A stretch of DNA of 35,802 bases, from contig JBNGIS010037975.1 in the NCBI GenBank assembly GCA_049999725.1, positions 1 through 35,802 of the forward strand, read 5' to 3'. Positions 9,861 through 21,072 of this stretch are shown here, piece by piece. The notes under the pieces are model-generated. The model was not told the DNA's origin. It worked only from the letters and a program-made list of their open reading frames with translations, and did not search any database. This DNA is from Haplomitrium mnioides. Lineage: Eukaryota; Marchantiophyta; Haplomitriopsida; Calobryales. The stretch's first letter is position 1; every line of letters begins with the position of its first letter. The position numbers were made by a program, and so were the translations under genes.

Positions 9861-12488
9861 TGTCTATTATATAATTGGTGAGGGCACGGGAGGAGGAGCT
9901 TTCTGGAGTAGAACATGAAGTGAAGAGGGGAAGGAGAGGGGTTCGTAACTATCATTCTGGTTATAGTATAGCAGTATGTATCATCTATCGAGTTCTAAAG
10001 CAACTAGTGGGAGTATCATTGCGGACAACAAATCAGACAAATGGATGGTAAACACAAACATCTCAAATGACTACAACGATCATTGTATCTTAGGAACAAC
10101 ACAACGCAATACCACAAATTCATATAGGTACAAGAAAGGAGAGTTAATACGAGCGGGAATGTATGGTTTTGAACAAGTCTATTCAAAAGAGATGTGTTGC
10201 ACCATGAGTCTAGGGGAAACTTAGTTTCCAAGGATGAAATGCCCATTTGTGGCATTAGGATCCGTTGACTAATAGGAGTTCAATAGAACTTGGCAGACTC
10301 GAACGAGGGGCAGATAAATTGGGTCAAGGGCAAAATGGTGATTCTGATAAAACAATGGGCAAAATTGCAACTCAAATGGCTCTTAAGAGGGCGAAATGGG
10401 GATTCCAATGTATTGGCTATATGTAGGAATGGTGATACCAATAACCGGGGACTAAAAAATGATAGAGTAGACAAAGCAGTAACTTTAATAGACAGAGGTA
10501 GGAACAAAGCGGTGACTTCAATAGAATGGAGATAGGAAACAAAACGGTGACTTTGATAGAATAGAGATAAGAAACAAAGCAGTGACTTTGATATAACGTA
10601 GAGAGGAAACAAAGTGGTGACTCTGATATAGCGGAGATACTACCAAATAGAGCTAGAGATCCACGGCCTAAAAGAGGGACCAATTGGCAGGTTAAACCCA
10701 CACGGACATATTGGGCACTAAAGACAAATCCTTGAGAAAGCTATCATGTCAAAGGATGATGTCAAAGGTACAAGCTATCGAACACAACGTTCCAACTTCC
10801 TAGTTGAAAATGGCATCGGGCGACGGCAAAGGACAAGAAAACATGATGGACTAAAGGGCATTCAGAGGGACCAATGGTCCAAGACCAAGCTGAAGAGGTG
10901 TCAGAGCTGGTGGATAAAAAGAAGAGTGACTTGGGACCTACGGTCTAGAGGAAGAGAAACATGAGGGACCTAGGGATAAAAAGTAGAAACCAGTGCAAGA
11001 CCTATGAATGAAAGACAAGTGTTAGGAGATGATTTCCCAACGAAATACAACAAACCGATAACATCAAAGAATCTTGCGGAAATTCAAGAGGAAATGAGCT
11101 TGAGAACTATTTCTTCAACAGATGCGATAATGATTAGTGACTTCCGATAAACAGAGGGAGGATGCAAATGAAAAGAGTTCGTCAGTGACAAACACAATTG
11201 TGGCAAGCAAGAGCTCTTTACTCATATGAAGAAATGCATGTGCTAAGGACTCAACAGTCCATATTCTCAAGAATCTGAGAGCCATGACTACTCAACTACA
11301 AACCAGCAAATCCCAAACCACTGGTCGAAGAACTTAGTTTGTTCAGCTTAGGCTGAACTCTACATAGGCCAACTAAACCCTTAATGACACATATCAAAAG
11401 GGATACGCAACACAGACCGAGACTTCTTTTTTATCCAACTAAGTCCTTTTTCTTATGCTCTGAACATTGACAAGAAGTAGACATCAAGAGAAACACATAA
11501 AAATAAAGAGGCAAGCCCATTTTTCTAAGGTTGGCCTTTTGTTGCTAGCCTCAACATCCAAATATTCTCCCAAAGTAAGACAACATATAACACCAAAACT
11601 AACATACATATATGGACATATATGGGAGCAACCACATACAACTAACTCAACTGCATAGGACTGTACAGGAGGCCGATTTGCATATCTTTCCCAACAGACT
11701 CGGCACCACATCTTCACTAACACACATGATTGGATTTCTCTTTTTTGTATTTTTCACTATCTCTCGTGCTTCCCATCTCCTAGTCTCACAATACTGAAAA
11801 ATACAAGCAGATTGTATCACAAACCTTGGCATGTTTGGAATTTCCCTACAATCTCCATAGAAGCCTCTTCCATTGCTCTCAACACACGCCATGAAACTAA
11901 TTCTCCAACAGATTCTTGACATTTTGATTCCATATCTTATCCATCACCTCTTCCAGAAGAACCAAAGTTATATTCTTCAATAATATGCCAGAGGAGACAA
12001 ACAAGTGAGAGAGATTCAGAGTGAGAGCGAGAGCACTAGTGGGCAAGAGTGAGATCAAGCATTCGAGCGAGAGAGAAATCTCGCCAACAAACTCTGGCTA
12101 TACCCGATTCCCATAAAAGAAAAAATTTTCCAGTTGCACCATCCATTCAAACACTCTTGGATTTTCTTCATCAATTTCTCACCATCTTCTTTGTTCAATA
12201 TCTCTATTTCCATCTTCTTGTTACTGGCAAGTAACTTTCTTTTACCAAATCTTGATCATTGATGAACCTGATTTCCGGGTCTTCCTTTGTGCTCCATATG
12301 CGGTTACTTAACTTCTTAATTACAAACATATAAAACAGACTACGAAGCAACCCACAAGAAAGAAAGGATAAAAAAACCATCCCACAACTTCTTTTTAGAA
12401 TTTGCTCACCATATTTGGATTAGCCATTTCTCTAGAATTTCTTAATAGTCTGTTGGTTTCTTGATCAGAGTTGGCTGGCACTAACCCA
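9861..12488 (-). repeat. 3' LTR of element E (2628 bp)
   Basis: This copy runs from TGTCTATTATATAATTGG to ...ctaaccca. It matches 18019-20807 along its whole length, including the phrases aatcagacaaatggatggtaa, aaattgggtcaagggcaaaa, aacttagtttgt and ctatttccatctt. It lacks a 72-bp segment present in the other LTR (junction at 11653-11657) and the long GA array. Small open frames here are not conserved between the two copies and are treated as non-coding. Promoter position was not resolved. Confidence 0.87.
10470..10639. repeat. Minisatellite in the E 3' LTR, about 34-bp unit, five copies
   Basis: Five imperfect units follow the pattern ggaaacaaagyggtgacttyratataryggagata, each starting near a ggaaacaaag-type phrase. 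The other LTR carries four units at the same place (18661-18795). Confidence 0.88.
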
Positions 12489-13720
12489 TAATGGAAAAAC
12501 CTCATATCAAAAACAAGAACTAAGTCATGCACTTGAAAAGTTCTATCTTCAATGTGTCAGTCGTCATGGTCCTTGACTTGTAGCTGGTGAGCAAACCGCA
12601 AAGCATTGGCATGAACTCTAGCTTTAGTGAGTTGTTTGAGAGTTTCCAGTCAGTATTGCAAAGATTCAATCGGACTCAAGCGGTGGGCAATGGCAATACG
12701 TAGAGAAGGAGCTTGGATTTATATTGGAAGCAAGGCTTCTTGACCATAGACTAAATGAAATGGAGTGTATCATGTGGCAGATTTGGTCATAGATCGATAG
12801 GCCTATAAAGGGGCATTTAGATGTTCATCCAATCGAAGCAATATGCTGATATCGTTTTGGTAAGAATGGATTTTAGGATCTTGTTTATGGACTCAGCTTG
12901 GCCATTTGTCTGAAGATGGTAGGGACCCAATGTATGATGGCAAATAGAATACTGTTTTGTGAAGGTTGAAAGCACCTCATTGAGAAAGTTGGTACTCCGA
13001 TCACTTACAACCTCCAATGGACATCCCAAACCGGTGAGAATGTGGGAGTAGAGGAAAGAAGCAACTGAAACAGCATTGTCTACACATGAAGTGCTATTGC
13101 TTCAGCCCACTTAGTGACGTTATCTGTAGCTGCGATGATATACTGATTTTGGCAACTACGAGAAGGAGGAGTTTTTGGGCTGATAAAGTCAAGACCCCAT
13201 TTTTCAAAAGCCGATATGGGTAGGATCGAGACCATGGGCATTTTAGATACCTTCATATGGCGACCGGTTTGCTAACATACATTGCATGTTCTTGTGAATT
13301 TATGAGCATTGACAAAGAAAGTTGGCCACAAATAGCCAGAACATAAGACTTTCAAAGCTATAGTTTTCCTAGCAAAATGTCTACCACAAGCAGATGTGTG
13401 GCAACTGTGCAAAACTTGAGAGGTCTACGGGGATCAAACATCAACATAGTACTCCATCTTCACCGATTTGATATAACAAACCTAAAACAATGGTATATAG
13501 GGAAGTGGATCTAACAAATGAGCGAATTTGATTGGTGGTCAGATCGGATGGCAAAATTTTGGACATCAGGAACGGAATAAGCCGAGTGTACCAAGGATGA
13601 AAAGCCAATTGTATTAAAGGGTGCTTGAACACATGGTCGATAGAGAAGAGGAACACTATGTGTGATATCCATAGATCTTGAAAATTGTCATCAAGTGACA
13701 CATGATCCGAGTCACCAAGG
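12489..13720 (-). pseudogene. Integrase of element E (broken; D, D, E residues recognisable)
   Basis: From right to left on the minus strand: the linker WYTRLIPFLMSKILPSDLT and LYQIGEDGVLC; then a zinc-binding part (ALKVLCSGYLWPTFF, NAHKFTRTCNVC) followed by a stop and QTGRHMK; then the core. The core contains WGLDFISP (first Asp), IAATDNVTKWAEA, VVSDRSTNFLNEV (second Asp) and LQTNGQAESINK (Glu), so the DDE triad is preserved although stops interrupt the frame. The C-terminal part (FQVHDLVLVFDMRFFHYG) runs up to the LTR boundary. No chromodomain is seen. In an active element this enzyme would insert the DNA copy into the genome. Confidence 0.88.
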
Positions 13721-14195
13721 ACTCAAGATAAGAAGTCACAATCGATATGTTTGAGACTAGGCCAAACTTGGACTACAAACATGAATTCTTAGAGTAGCAA
13801 AACCCATCAGGCTATATGACCTGTAAGATCATGCTTGTCCACAATATATTTCAACGAGCCATGATCAACAATAAATATGAACTGATAACCAAGGAGGTAG
13901 TGTCGGAATTTTTGGACAACATGAATCATGTCTAACGTTTCTCTCTCCATTACAGAGTAATTTCGTTCAACTAGCCTGAGCTATTTACTCACATAATAGA
14001 TTAGACACTCTTTGTCATCACGCATCTGAGCAAACACAGCTCTAGTTGTTGTGGAGGAGGTATCAACCATGACAAGAAAAGGAATCGTCCAATCAATGGA
14101 GGATAGAAAAGGAAGAGAGGCAAGAATGTCCTTAAGAGTTTGAAAATCTTGTTGACATGAATCCGACTAGATAAAAGGGACTTCATGTCTAGTTA
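13721..14195 (-). pseudogene. RNase H of element E (broken)
   Basis: One minus-strand frame reads MVDTSSTTTRAVFAQMRDDK, then LIYYVSK and a stop, LRLVERNYSVMERETLDMIH, VVQKFRHYLLGYQFIFIVDH and GSLKYIVDKHDLTGHIA, before further stops. The VD, the RNYS...E and the VDH aspartate positions of the RNase H active site are kept. The LTG(R/H)IA(R)W(L/V)LLL ending is characteristic of Athila/Tat-type elements. Three in-frame stops make it non-functional. Confidence 0.88.
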
Positions 14196-15035
14196 AGGAA
14201 TAAAGAGGGGAAGCAATGCGAGCATAATTCTAACAATATTGCCTATAATGCACGGGCTTGCCTAAGAAGTGTTGAAGCTTTTTCAATGTCTACGAGGCAA
14301 GAAGGGCAAGAATAATATTGACTTTTGCAAGATTGAGGTGTAATCCAATTGCCAAAACAAAATGACCATGGAGAACTCCAGCAAGGGCAAAGAACTTGCG
14401 TTTCTTGGGATTGAGAGAGATCTCAAATTGGCGACAATAGAGGAATCCAGCCTCTAAGTGTTTCAAATGATATGCTTTGGTGCCAAAATTTGTAAAGTCA
14501 TCCAACTAAATTTCAAGGCACTTATTGGGGCCATGCAAAAGTGATTCAAAGGCCATGATCATTATGCATTGGAAGGCACTTGGGGAATTATATAAGCAAA
14601 AGACTAACTTATTATACAAGTAGCAACCCCAAGGAGTGGCAACAATAGTGAGTGGATGAGAATCATGGTAGATGATAATTAAATTATACCCTGAAAAGCC
14701 ATCAAAGAAGTTGTAGCATCGATGTCTAGCTACATTTTCAAGGATATTGTCAATAAAGGGAATCGAAAAATGTTCCATAATGAATGCAACGTTAAGTCCC
14801 TTGAAATCTCCACAGACACAAATTGAACCATCTTGTTAGGAACAATGAAAATGGGAGAAACCCAATCAATTAGGTTTGCATGCGACTTGATACCAACGTT
14901 CAACATTTTTGTAAGATCAACTTGGACCAATTTTGTGTACTTTGGGTTGAGCTTATATGGGCACCATCTTATAGGTTTGGCATCTGGCTTAAGCTTAATG
15001 TGATATTGGTATATGGAATTGGAAATACCAATCAT
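14196..15035 (-). pseudogene. Reverse transcriptase of element E (broken)
   Basis: The N-terminal part (15035-14730) reads YQYHIKLKPDAKPIR, YKLNPKYTKLVQVDLTKMLN and WVSPIFIVPNK, then loses frame where the RVCVDFRDLN motif should be. The middle (14778-14506) has PFIDNILENVA, FFDGFSGYNLI with the first catalytic Asp, and ATPWGCYLYNKLVF. A TAG at about 14512-14517 precedes the active-site box, which still reads LDDFTNFGTKAYHLKHLE. The rest (to 14290) carries SLNPKKRKFF, the usual LNPKKCxF motif. The Asp pair survives; frame integrity does not. Confidence 0.9.
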
Positions 15036-15627
15036 CTCATTGTATTCTCATGCAAAGATATCAATGTACCACGTAGTGAGTTCCAGAAAACAGGGCTAAG
15101 AGGGAGGATCCAGCTTGTTAAAAATCTTTAAGCTCTTATGTTGTTTGGGGACTACAAGCATATCCACAAACTTTACCTCCACAAAATTACATGAAGTAAA
15201 TAGGGAACCAAAAAAGTCAAACTTATTTGAAGAATCAGAGCCTTGGATCAAGAATCGAGAACTCGGGTCGATAAACGATACATCGTGAAAAATCTCATGA
15301 AGACTTTGGGTCGTTTGAAGAGGAACATTGGAGCATAATGATAACACTACCCTCTTGTCAGGCGGTCCGATTGTCAACAATCTAGCTATGAATTCTATTT
15401 GTGCATGACTTTGCTTGAGCCATAGGCGACTAAGAAATCATGCAAAAAGACATGCATTGGATGGAGGGGAGGAAGGATTTTTTTCACAGATGATCAAATG
15501 AGGAGAGTGTGTAGCAGGAGCCGCAAGAGGAGGAGTAAGAAGCATAGAGGAAGGAACAGATACAAGAGTCGGGATCGGATGTTTAAGTTGATTTCCCAAA
15601 CAAACAGTTACATTCACAGGAACCACT
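15036..15627 (-). pseudogene. gag-RT linker of element E; protease not recognised
   Basis: A protease should lie here between gag and RT. A 94-codon open stretch (15380-15096) contains FTSCNFVEVKFVDMLVVPKQ and KFDFFGSLFTS, but no D[ST]G active-site motif could be found in any minus-strand frame. Either the protease has decayed beyond recognition or it was deleted. Confidence 0.45.
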
Positions 15628-17120
15628 TCAATTTGATGAAGATTTTAGGTAGCCAGCTGATTGACGAAATTGGACAATTGAAGTATTGGCCCTTGGGTTG
15701 GGATCACAACCTGCAGCACTATGGGAAAAGTAGAAGGAGGTTGAGGAATGGAAGACAGTTGAACAAGGGGAGTGGGTAGTTGTTGTGGTTGGTAATAGGT
15801 GAATTGAGGAGGAGGCGGAGCAATAGAAGAGGATTGTTGATGACAAGATGCAAGTTGGGAGCTGTTGGGGATGCTGATTATATGGGCGTTGAGCTATTCG
15901 CTGATTGTAACCTTGGTAGTATTGTCGTGATCTTGCATGAGAACAATCACGCACGATATAGCCGGTTTGGTTGCAACTGTAGCAACTATGGCCTTGGGGC
16001 AAACAAAGGGGCTGATACTGGTAGCTAGCCGGTTGCAAAGCATATTGCTGTTGGTACACGAGCATGGGAGCCTGATATTGGAGGGAAGGAGGAGGAGCAT
16101 GTTGTTGATGTGCAAGTTGGACATGCTACACAACAGTTTGGTTCACTTCTAAAGCCGCTTGAGCAATTGCTGCTTTGACTTTGCACCAAACAGGGAAAAT
16201 ATTATTGGCATGATCGGATGGTAGACAAATGTCACACCAAGAAGTCCAAGAACAAGCTTTGAGAGGTGAATGTTGCTTACTATAGCGAGTGCACCATACA
16301 TTTGAAGTAGAGGAAGGAAGAGTTGGGGCAGGACTGGACTTCACCATTTGTAACTTTAGAATAGCAATTTGGTCCGTTAAACGGGAAGTAACCTCAGCTA
16401 GTTTAGCTTCTAAATCCAAATTGGAGGCGGCAGACGAAACATATTGTGATGGAGATGGGTGTGGCACATGCACTGAAGAAGTAGCTCAGAGACCAAGCAC
16501 GGAGGAATATGATCGAGACTGATCTATCACGGAAGAAGAAGAACAACAAGAACAACAACAAGAACAACAAGAACAAGAACAAGAACAAGAACAAGAACAA
16601 GAACAAGAAGAAGAAGAAGAAGAAGAAGAAGAGGAAAATTGATCTCGACAGAGGAGCAACTTTTCATAGGATGTGACTACATGAGTTGCACACTCAAGTG
16701 TCTAGGGATCTTGGAGCAAGACGTGCTCTTGAATAGCATTAGAAAGTCCTTTAATAAAAAACCCAATCTGATCATCATCGAGTGGGGAAGTTCTTTGCTT
16801 GCTCACAACAACTTTAAAGCGATTGCTTTAATCTTGAATCGATTCATTGGCATACATTTTTATGCAAAAAAATTATCCCAAGCACGATCAAAATGGTAAG
16901 AAAGTCTAAATCTATCCAGAAATGTAGCCTAAAGATCTAGCCATATGGGCATTGGAGCTACTTCACGAAAATACCAATTGATGACATCACCATCCAATGT
17001 AGTAGGGAATTGGAAACAAAGAACAGCAGTAGGATCACCCATCGCCATTGTTAAAGCAAGGAATCTGTTCATATGTGTATCCGTATCAACACGATCTACA
17101 AACATTTGACCGATAAACTT
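15628..17120 (-). pseudogene. gag of element E, with zinc knuckle His changed to Tyr
   Basis: The capsid region (about 17100-16870) reads NRFLALTMAMGDPTAVLCFQ, FPTTLDGDVINWYFREVAP and FLDRFRLSYHFDRAWDNFF with stops between them, matching the retrotransposon gag family (W in the NWY position, FLDRF). Downstream the frame passes a GAA/CAA microsatellite, then LEAKLAEVTSRLTDQIAILK, a coiled-coil-like stretch. The knuckle CYSCNQTGYIVRDC lies at 15943-15984; its metal-binding His is Tyr (TAT for CAT), so it should not bind zinc. A Gln/Tyr/Pro-rich segment surrounds the knuckle. Confidence 0.85.
16532..16633. repeat. GAA/GAACAA microsatellite inside gag of element E
   Basis: The stretch is about 100 bp of gaagaa, caacaa and (gaacaa)n, ending in nine or so gaa repeats. 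On the coding strand it gives a run of Phe/Leu or Ser/Cys codons depending on frame, and it lies within the broken gag. Confidence 0.9.
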
Positions 17121-18000
17121 CTAGCAGGAGTAATGAGATGGCTAGGCTAGAAGGAATGCTATGGTCATAGGAATTAGAATGAGGTCGGGTGAGGTGGGCA
17201 ATTTAGAAGGCGCAAGAGGTGTTGGTGGGGGAGGAGGAGGAACTGGGATGCTTCGATGCAAATAGTGTTTTGATCAAGTAGAGGAGACAGAAGGTTGCCT
17301 CATACACAAACATGGATTAAGGTGTGTTTCGGACAATGGAATTAAAATCCAAATTGTCCTCTTAATACCACAAAAGAAAAGAGGGAGAGTAGAAGCAACA
17401 ATCAAGTATGGCTCTTGGCTGCTGACGCAATGGGAAGAAATAGAGTGTCGCACTCAGAGAAGGATCAAAAAATTAATTAAAGGGTCTAATTTACAAGCTA
17501 ACACGAGCCGATAATAAGGAACCGATTAAATTCTGGTTTTCTTTTGTGTAATAAGAAGAGGAGAAAATGGTGCAGGGCAACATAATTGAGGAAAGGCAAA
17601 AATGAGACTATCGCAATTTCAAAAAGAGAGGCTAACGCAATATCAAAGAAGAGGCTATCACAATGTAGAGGAGAAGAGGCTATCTCAAATTTGCATCAAA
17701 CGAAGGCAACATTTGTTATAACTAACGCAATCCCAGGTAAAGAAAAGACTAAGCAGTAACTACAAAGCAAGCATCAAAGGCATTTCCAGGTCACGGTAAG
17801 AATATCTTCAAAGCTCAACATGTCCAAAGAAATCCAAGTGGCTAACCACCACAAGGTGTCAACTATCTCTAACTGCATTCGATACATAAACAAGGAAAGA
17901 TCCATATCCCAAGCATCGGCTATTTTGGCATAGGGCACCATTACTCAAAGTGGCAATATAATGGTTCACATGAGAGAACAACAAGAATGGGTTAGGGAGA
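17121..18000 (-). other. 5' leader of element E
   Basis: The sequence between the primer site and the gag capsid region may include the degraded start of gag (a gly-rich ggaggaggagga stretch near 17229). An imperfect repeat of about 24 bp (aggctatcacaat-like) is present four times at 17605-17692. No other coding signal is seen; the leader was not split further. Confidence 0.55.
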
Positions 18001-18017
18001 AACAACAACGTATGCCA
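18001..18017 (-). other. Primer binding site of element E, degraded tRNA-Asp type
   Basis: On the minus strand it reads TGGCATACGTTGTTGTT, one base inside the LTR end ...TATATGACA. It resembles TGGCGCCGTTGTCGGGG, the Athila-type site complementary to plant tRNA-Asp. Several differences are CpG-type transitions plus one extra base. The assignment is inferred from position and partial match. Confidence 0.6.
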
Positions 18018-18660
18018 CTGTCATATAATTGGGGGCATAAGGGGAGAAGCCCTCTGGAGTGGAAAGGGAAGGAAAGAGGGGAGAAAGGAAAGAGGGGAAG
18101 GAGAGGGGTTTGTTATTATCGTTTTGGTTGTAGTATAGTGGTATGTATCATCTATCAGGTTTTAGAGCAACTAGTAGGAGTATTCTTGCGAACGACGAAT
18201 CAGACAAATGGATGGTAAACTCATATGAACATCTAGAATGACTACAATGATCATTGTATCTCAAGAACTACACAACTCAACACCACAAATTCATATAGGT
18301 ATAAGAAATGAGAGTTAATACGAGCGAGAAAGTATGGTTTTGAAAGAATCTATTCAAAAGCGATGCGTTGCGCTAGGAGTCTAGGGAGGGAACTTGGTTT
18401 CCAAGAATGAAATGCCCATTCATGGCATCATGATTTGTTGACTAATGGGAGTCTGATTGAGCTTGGTGGACTCTAAGGAAGGACAAATAAATTGGGTCAA
18501 GGGCAAAACAATGATTTTGATAGAACAATGGGCAAAACTGCAACTCAAATGGCTCTTAAAGGAGAGAAACAGGGATTCCAATATATTGGCTAGGGGCAAA
18601 AATGGTGATACCAATAACCAAGATGCAAGGTGAAGCAGGGACTCAATAATGACAAGTGTG

Positions 18661-18795
18661 GACAAAGCAATGACTCCAATAGACGGAGCTAGGAACAAAT
18701 CGGTGACTTCGATAAAATCGAGATAGGAAACAAAGTGGTGACTTCAATATAATGGAGATAGGAAATGAAGTGGTGACTTCAATATAGCGGAGATA
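18661..18795. repeat. Minisatellite in the E 5' LTR, about 34-bp unit, four copies
   Basis: Four units of the same repeat as at 10470-10639, one fewer than in the other LTR. The last units read ggaaacaaagtggtgacttc and ggaaatgaagtggtgacttc. Confidence 0.87.
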
Positions 18796-20207
18796 CCACC
18801 GGATAGAGCTAGAGACCTATGGGCTAAAATAGGGACCAGTTTGCAGGTTAAACCTACGCAAATGTATCAGGTACTAAAGACAAATCCTCAGGGAAGTTAT
18901 CGTTTCAGAGGATGACGTCAGAGGTACGGGCTGTCGGACGCGACATTCCAACTTCCTAGCTGAAAACAACGTCAGGCAACAACAAAGGACTGGAAAACAA
19001 GATGAACTTAAGGACATTCAGAGGGACCAACGGTCCAAGACCAGAACAAAGAGGTGTTGAAACCGATAGATAAAAAGAAGAGTGACTTGGGACCTACGGA
19101 TGAAAAGGAGAAACCAACGCATGACCTACGGATAAATGACAAGTGTTAGGAGACAATTTCCAAACAAAATATAGCAAATTGATAACAGCAAGGAGTCATG
19201 CGACAATTCAAGAGGAAGTGAGCTTGAGAACTATTTCTTCAACACATGCAACAATGATCAGTGACTTCTGATAGACACAGGGGGAAGTAAATAAAAAGAG
19301 TCCTATAGTGACAAATACAAATGTGGCAAGTAAGAGCTCTTTACTCATATGAAGGAATACATGTGATAAGAACTCAACAATCCATATTCTCAAGAATCAG
19401 AGAGCTACAATTGCTCAACTACAAACTAGACCAATGGTCAAAGAACTTAGTTTGTGCAGCTTAAGTTGAACTCTACAAAAGCCAACTAAACCCTTACTAA
19501 CACATATTAGAAGGGATATTCAACACAGAGCAAGACTTCTTTTTTATCAAATTGAGTCATTTCTCTTATGCTATGGACATTGACAAGAAATAGACATCAA
19601 GAGAAACATATAAAATAAAGAGGCAAGCCCGTGTTTTTTAGGTTGGCCTTCTATTGCTAGCCTCAACATCTAGATATTTCCCCAAAACAAAACAACATAT
19701 AACACCAAAACTAACGCACAGATATGGACATGGGAGCAACCACATATAACTTACTAACTCAACCATATAATGGGAGCCTCACCATCAAAACAACTCAAAT
19801 AACTTTGAAGCAGAATGTCAACAACACATGCCCTCCATAGGATTGTATAGGAGGCCAATTTGCATATCTTTCCCAACAGACTCAGCACCTCAACTTCACC
19901 AGCAGACATGATTGGATTTCACTTTTTTTTTTATTTTTCACTCTCTCTCGTGCTTCCCATCTCCTAGTCTCACAATACTCAAAAATACAAACAGATTGTA
20001 TCACAAACCTTGGCATGTTTGAAATTTCTTTACAGTCTCCATAGAAGCCTCTTCCATTCCTCTCAGCATATGCCATGAAACTGATTCTCCAACATATTCC
20101 ACATTTTGATTCCATATCTTCTCTATCACCTCTTCCGAAAAAGCCAGAGTCATATTCTTCAATAATCTGCCAAGGGAGACAAATAAGCAAGAGAGAGCCA
20201 AAGTGAG

Positions 20208-20210
<3 letters not shown>

Positions 20211-20266
<56 letters not shown>

Positions 20267-20366
20267 NNNNNNNNNNNNNNNNNNNNNNNNNNNNNNNNNN
20301 NNNNNNNNNNNNNNNNNNNNNNNNNNNNNNNNNNNNNNNNNNNNNNNNNNNNNNNNNNNNNNNNNN

Positions 20367-20413
<47 letters not shown>
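20211..20413. repeat. GA dinucleotide microsatellite with a 100-N assembly gap
   Basis: Pure (GA)n occurs on both sides of 100 N (20267-20366). A round 100 N is the usual symbol for a gap of unknown size, so the array is at least about 100 bp and may be much longer. Open frames across it are artefacts. The other LTR has only a short, imperfect gagagcgagag region here (about 12010-12080). Confidence 0.95.
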
Positions 20414-20417
<4 letters not shown>

Positions 20418-20807
20418 GCTATACCCAATTCCTATAAAAGAAAAATTTTTCCTGCTGCACCGTCCATTCAAACGCTCTTGGATTTTCTTCATCAATTCCT
20501 CACCATCTTCCTTGTTTGGTATCTCTATTTCCATCTTGTTGATACTGACATGTACCTTTCCTTTACCAAGTCTTGATCGTTGATGAACCTGGTTTCCGGG
20601 TCTTCCCTTGTGCTCCATATGCAGCTACTTGACTTCTTAATTACAAACATATAAAACAGACTAACAACATCCCACAAGAAAGAAAGGACATAAAAACCAT
20701 CCCACAATTTCTTTTTAGAATTTACTCACTACATCTGGATCAGCCATTTTCAAGAATTTCTTGATAGTCTGCTAGTTTCTTGACCAGAGTTGGCTCACAT
20801 TTACCCA

Positions 20808-21072
20808 TACTTGCCATCTACACATTAATTTGAGTCTATTCTAAAACACAACTTGTAATATAACAAAATATAACTACTATAGAATCAATCATATTTTCCT
20901 ATTTGCTGAAGATGTTGAAGAGTTGATGCACGTTGATGTAGATCTTGTTCCTTTGCATGTACTTCAATGTAGAGTTAATTCTATTGAAGATACGTCAATG
21001 TAGATCCACTTAGCTTCTTTTTAAGTCTTCCATCCTTCTTCTATTGCACATTTCTTCTCAACCTTATGTCGT
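20808..21072. other. Unexplained 265-bp segment between element E and the rest of the C LTR
   Basis: It matches neither the E LTR nor the chromovirus LTR. It contains three copies of a tgatgtagatc/tcaatgtaga-like phrase (about 20934-21005). No terminal inverted repeats were found by eye. It may be filler DNA from a rearrangement or a small unrecognised insertion. Confidence 0.5.

Larger units (their letters stand above)
9861..20807 (-). mobile_element. Element E: Athila/Tat-like Ty3/gypsy retrotransposon with long LTRs, inserted in the LTR of element C
   Basis: Two related sequences of 2.6-2.8 kb (9861-12488 and 18019-20807) flank an internal domain of about 5.5 kb that reads on the minus strand as gag, RT, RNase H and integrase. 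The LTRs have TG...CA ends (minus-strand TGGGT... to ...GACA). The RNase H ends in LTGHIA(stop)WVLLL, matching the LTGRIARWLLLLQEF signature of the Athila/Tat lineage. The primer site resembles the tRNA-Asp type used there. LTR length and domain content fit that lineage and not the chromoviruses around it. The LTRs are roughly 85% identical in the stretches I aligned by eye. Confidence 0.88.
18019..20807 (-). repeat. 5' LTR of element E (about 2789 bp, contains an assembly gap)
   Basis: This copy runs from TGTCATATAATTGGG to ...catttaccca and aligns with 9861-12488. It differs by four instead of five minisatellite units, an extra 72-bp segment at 19763-19839 bounded by CCATA repeats, and a long GA array around 20211-20413 containing 100 N. 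True length is unknown because of the gap. Confidence 0.87.

Noticed and set aside
10280-10701. Overlapping 80-110 codon frames in the E LTR as a gene
   Set aside because: They overlay the minisatellite on both strands and are not conserved in the other LTR beyond the repeat itself.
16403-16606. Phe/Leu-rich minus-strand frame resembling a membrane segment
   Set aside because: It is the translation of the GAA/GAACAA microsatellite within the element E gag.
20001-20618. A 205-codon minus-strand frame and its partners through the GA array
   Set aside because: They consist of Ser-Leu or Arg-Glu dipeptide runs translated from (GA)n and 100 N. They are artefacts of the repeat and the gap.
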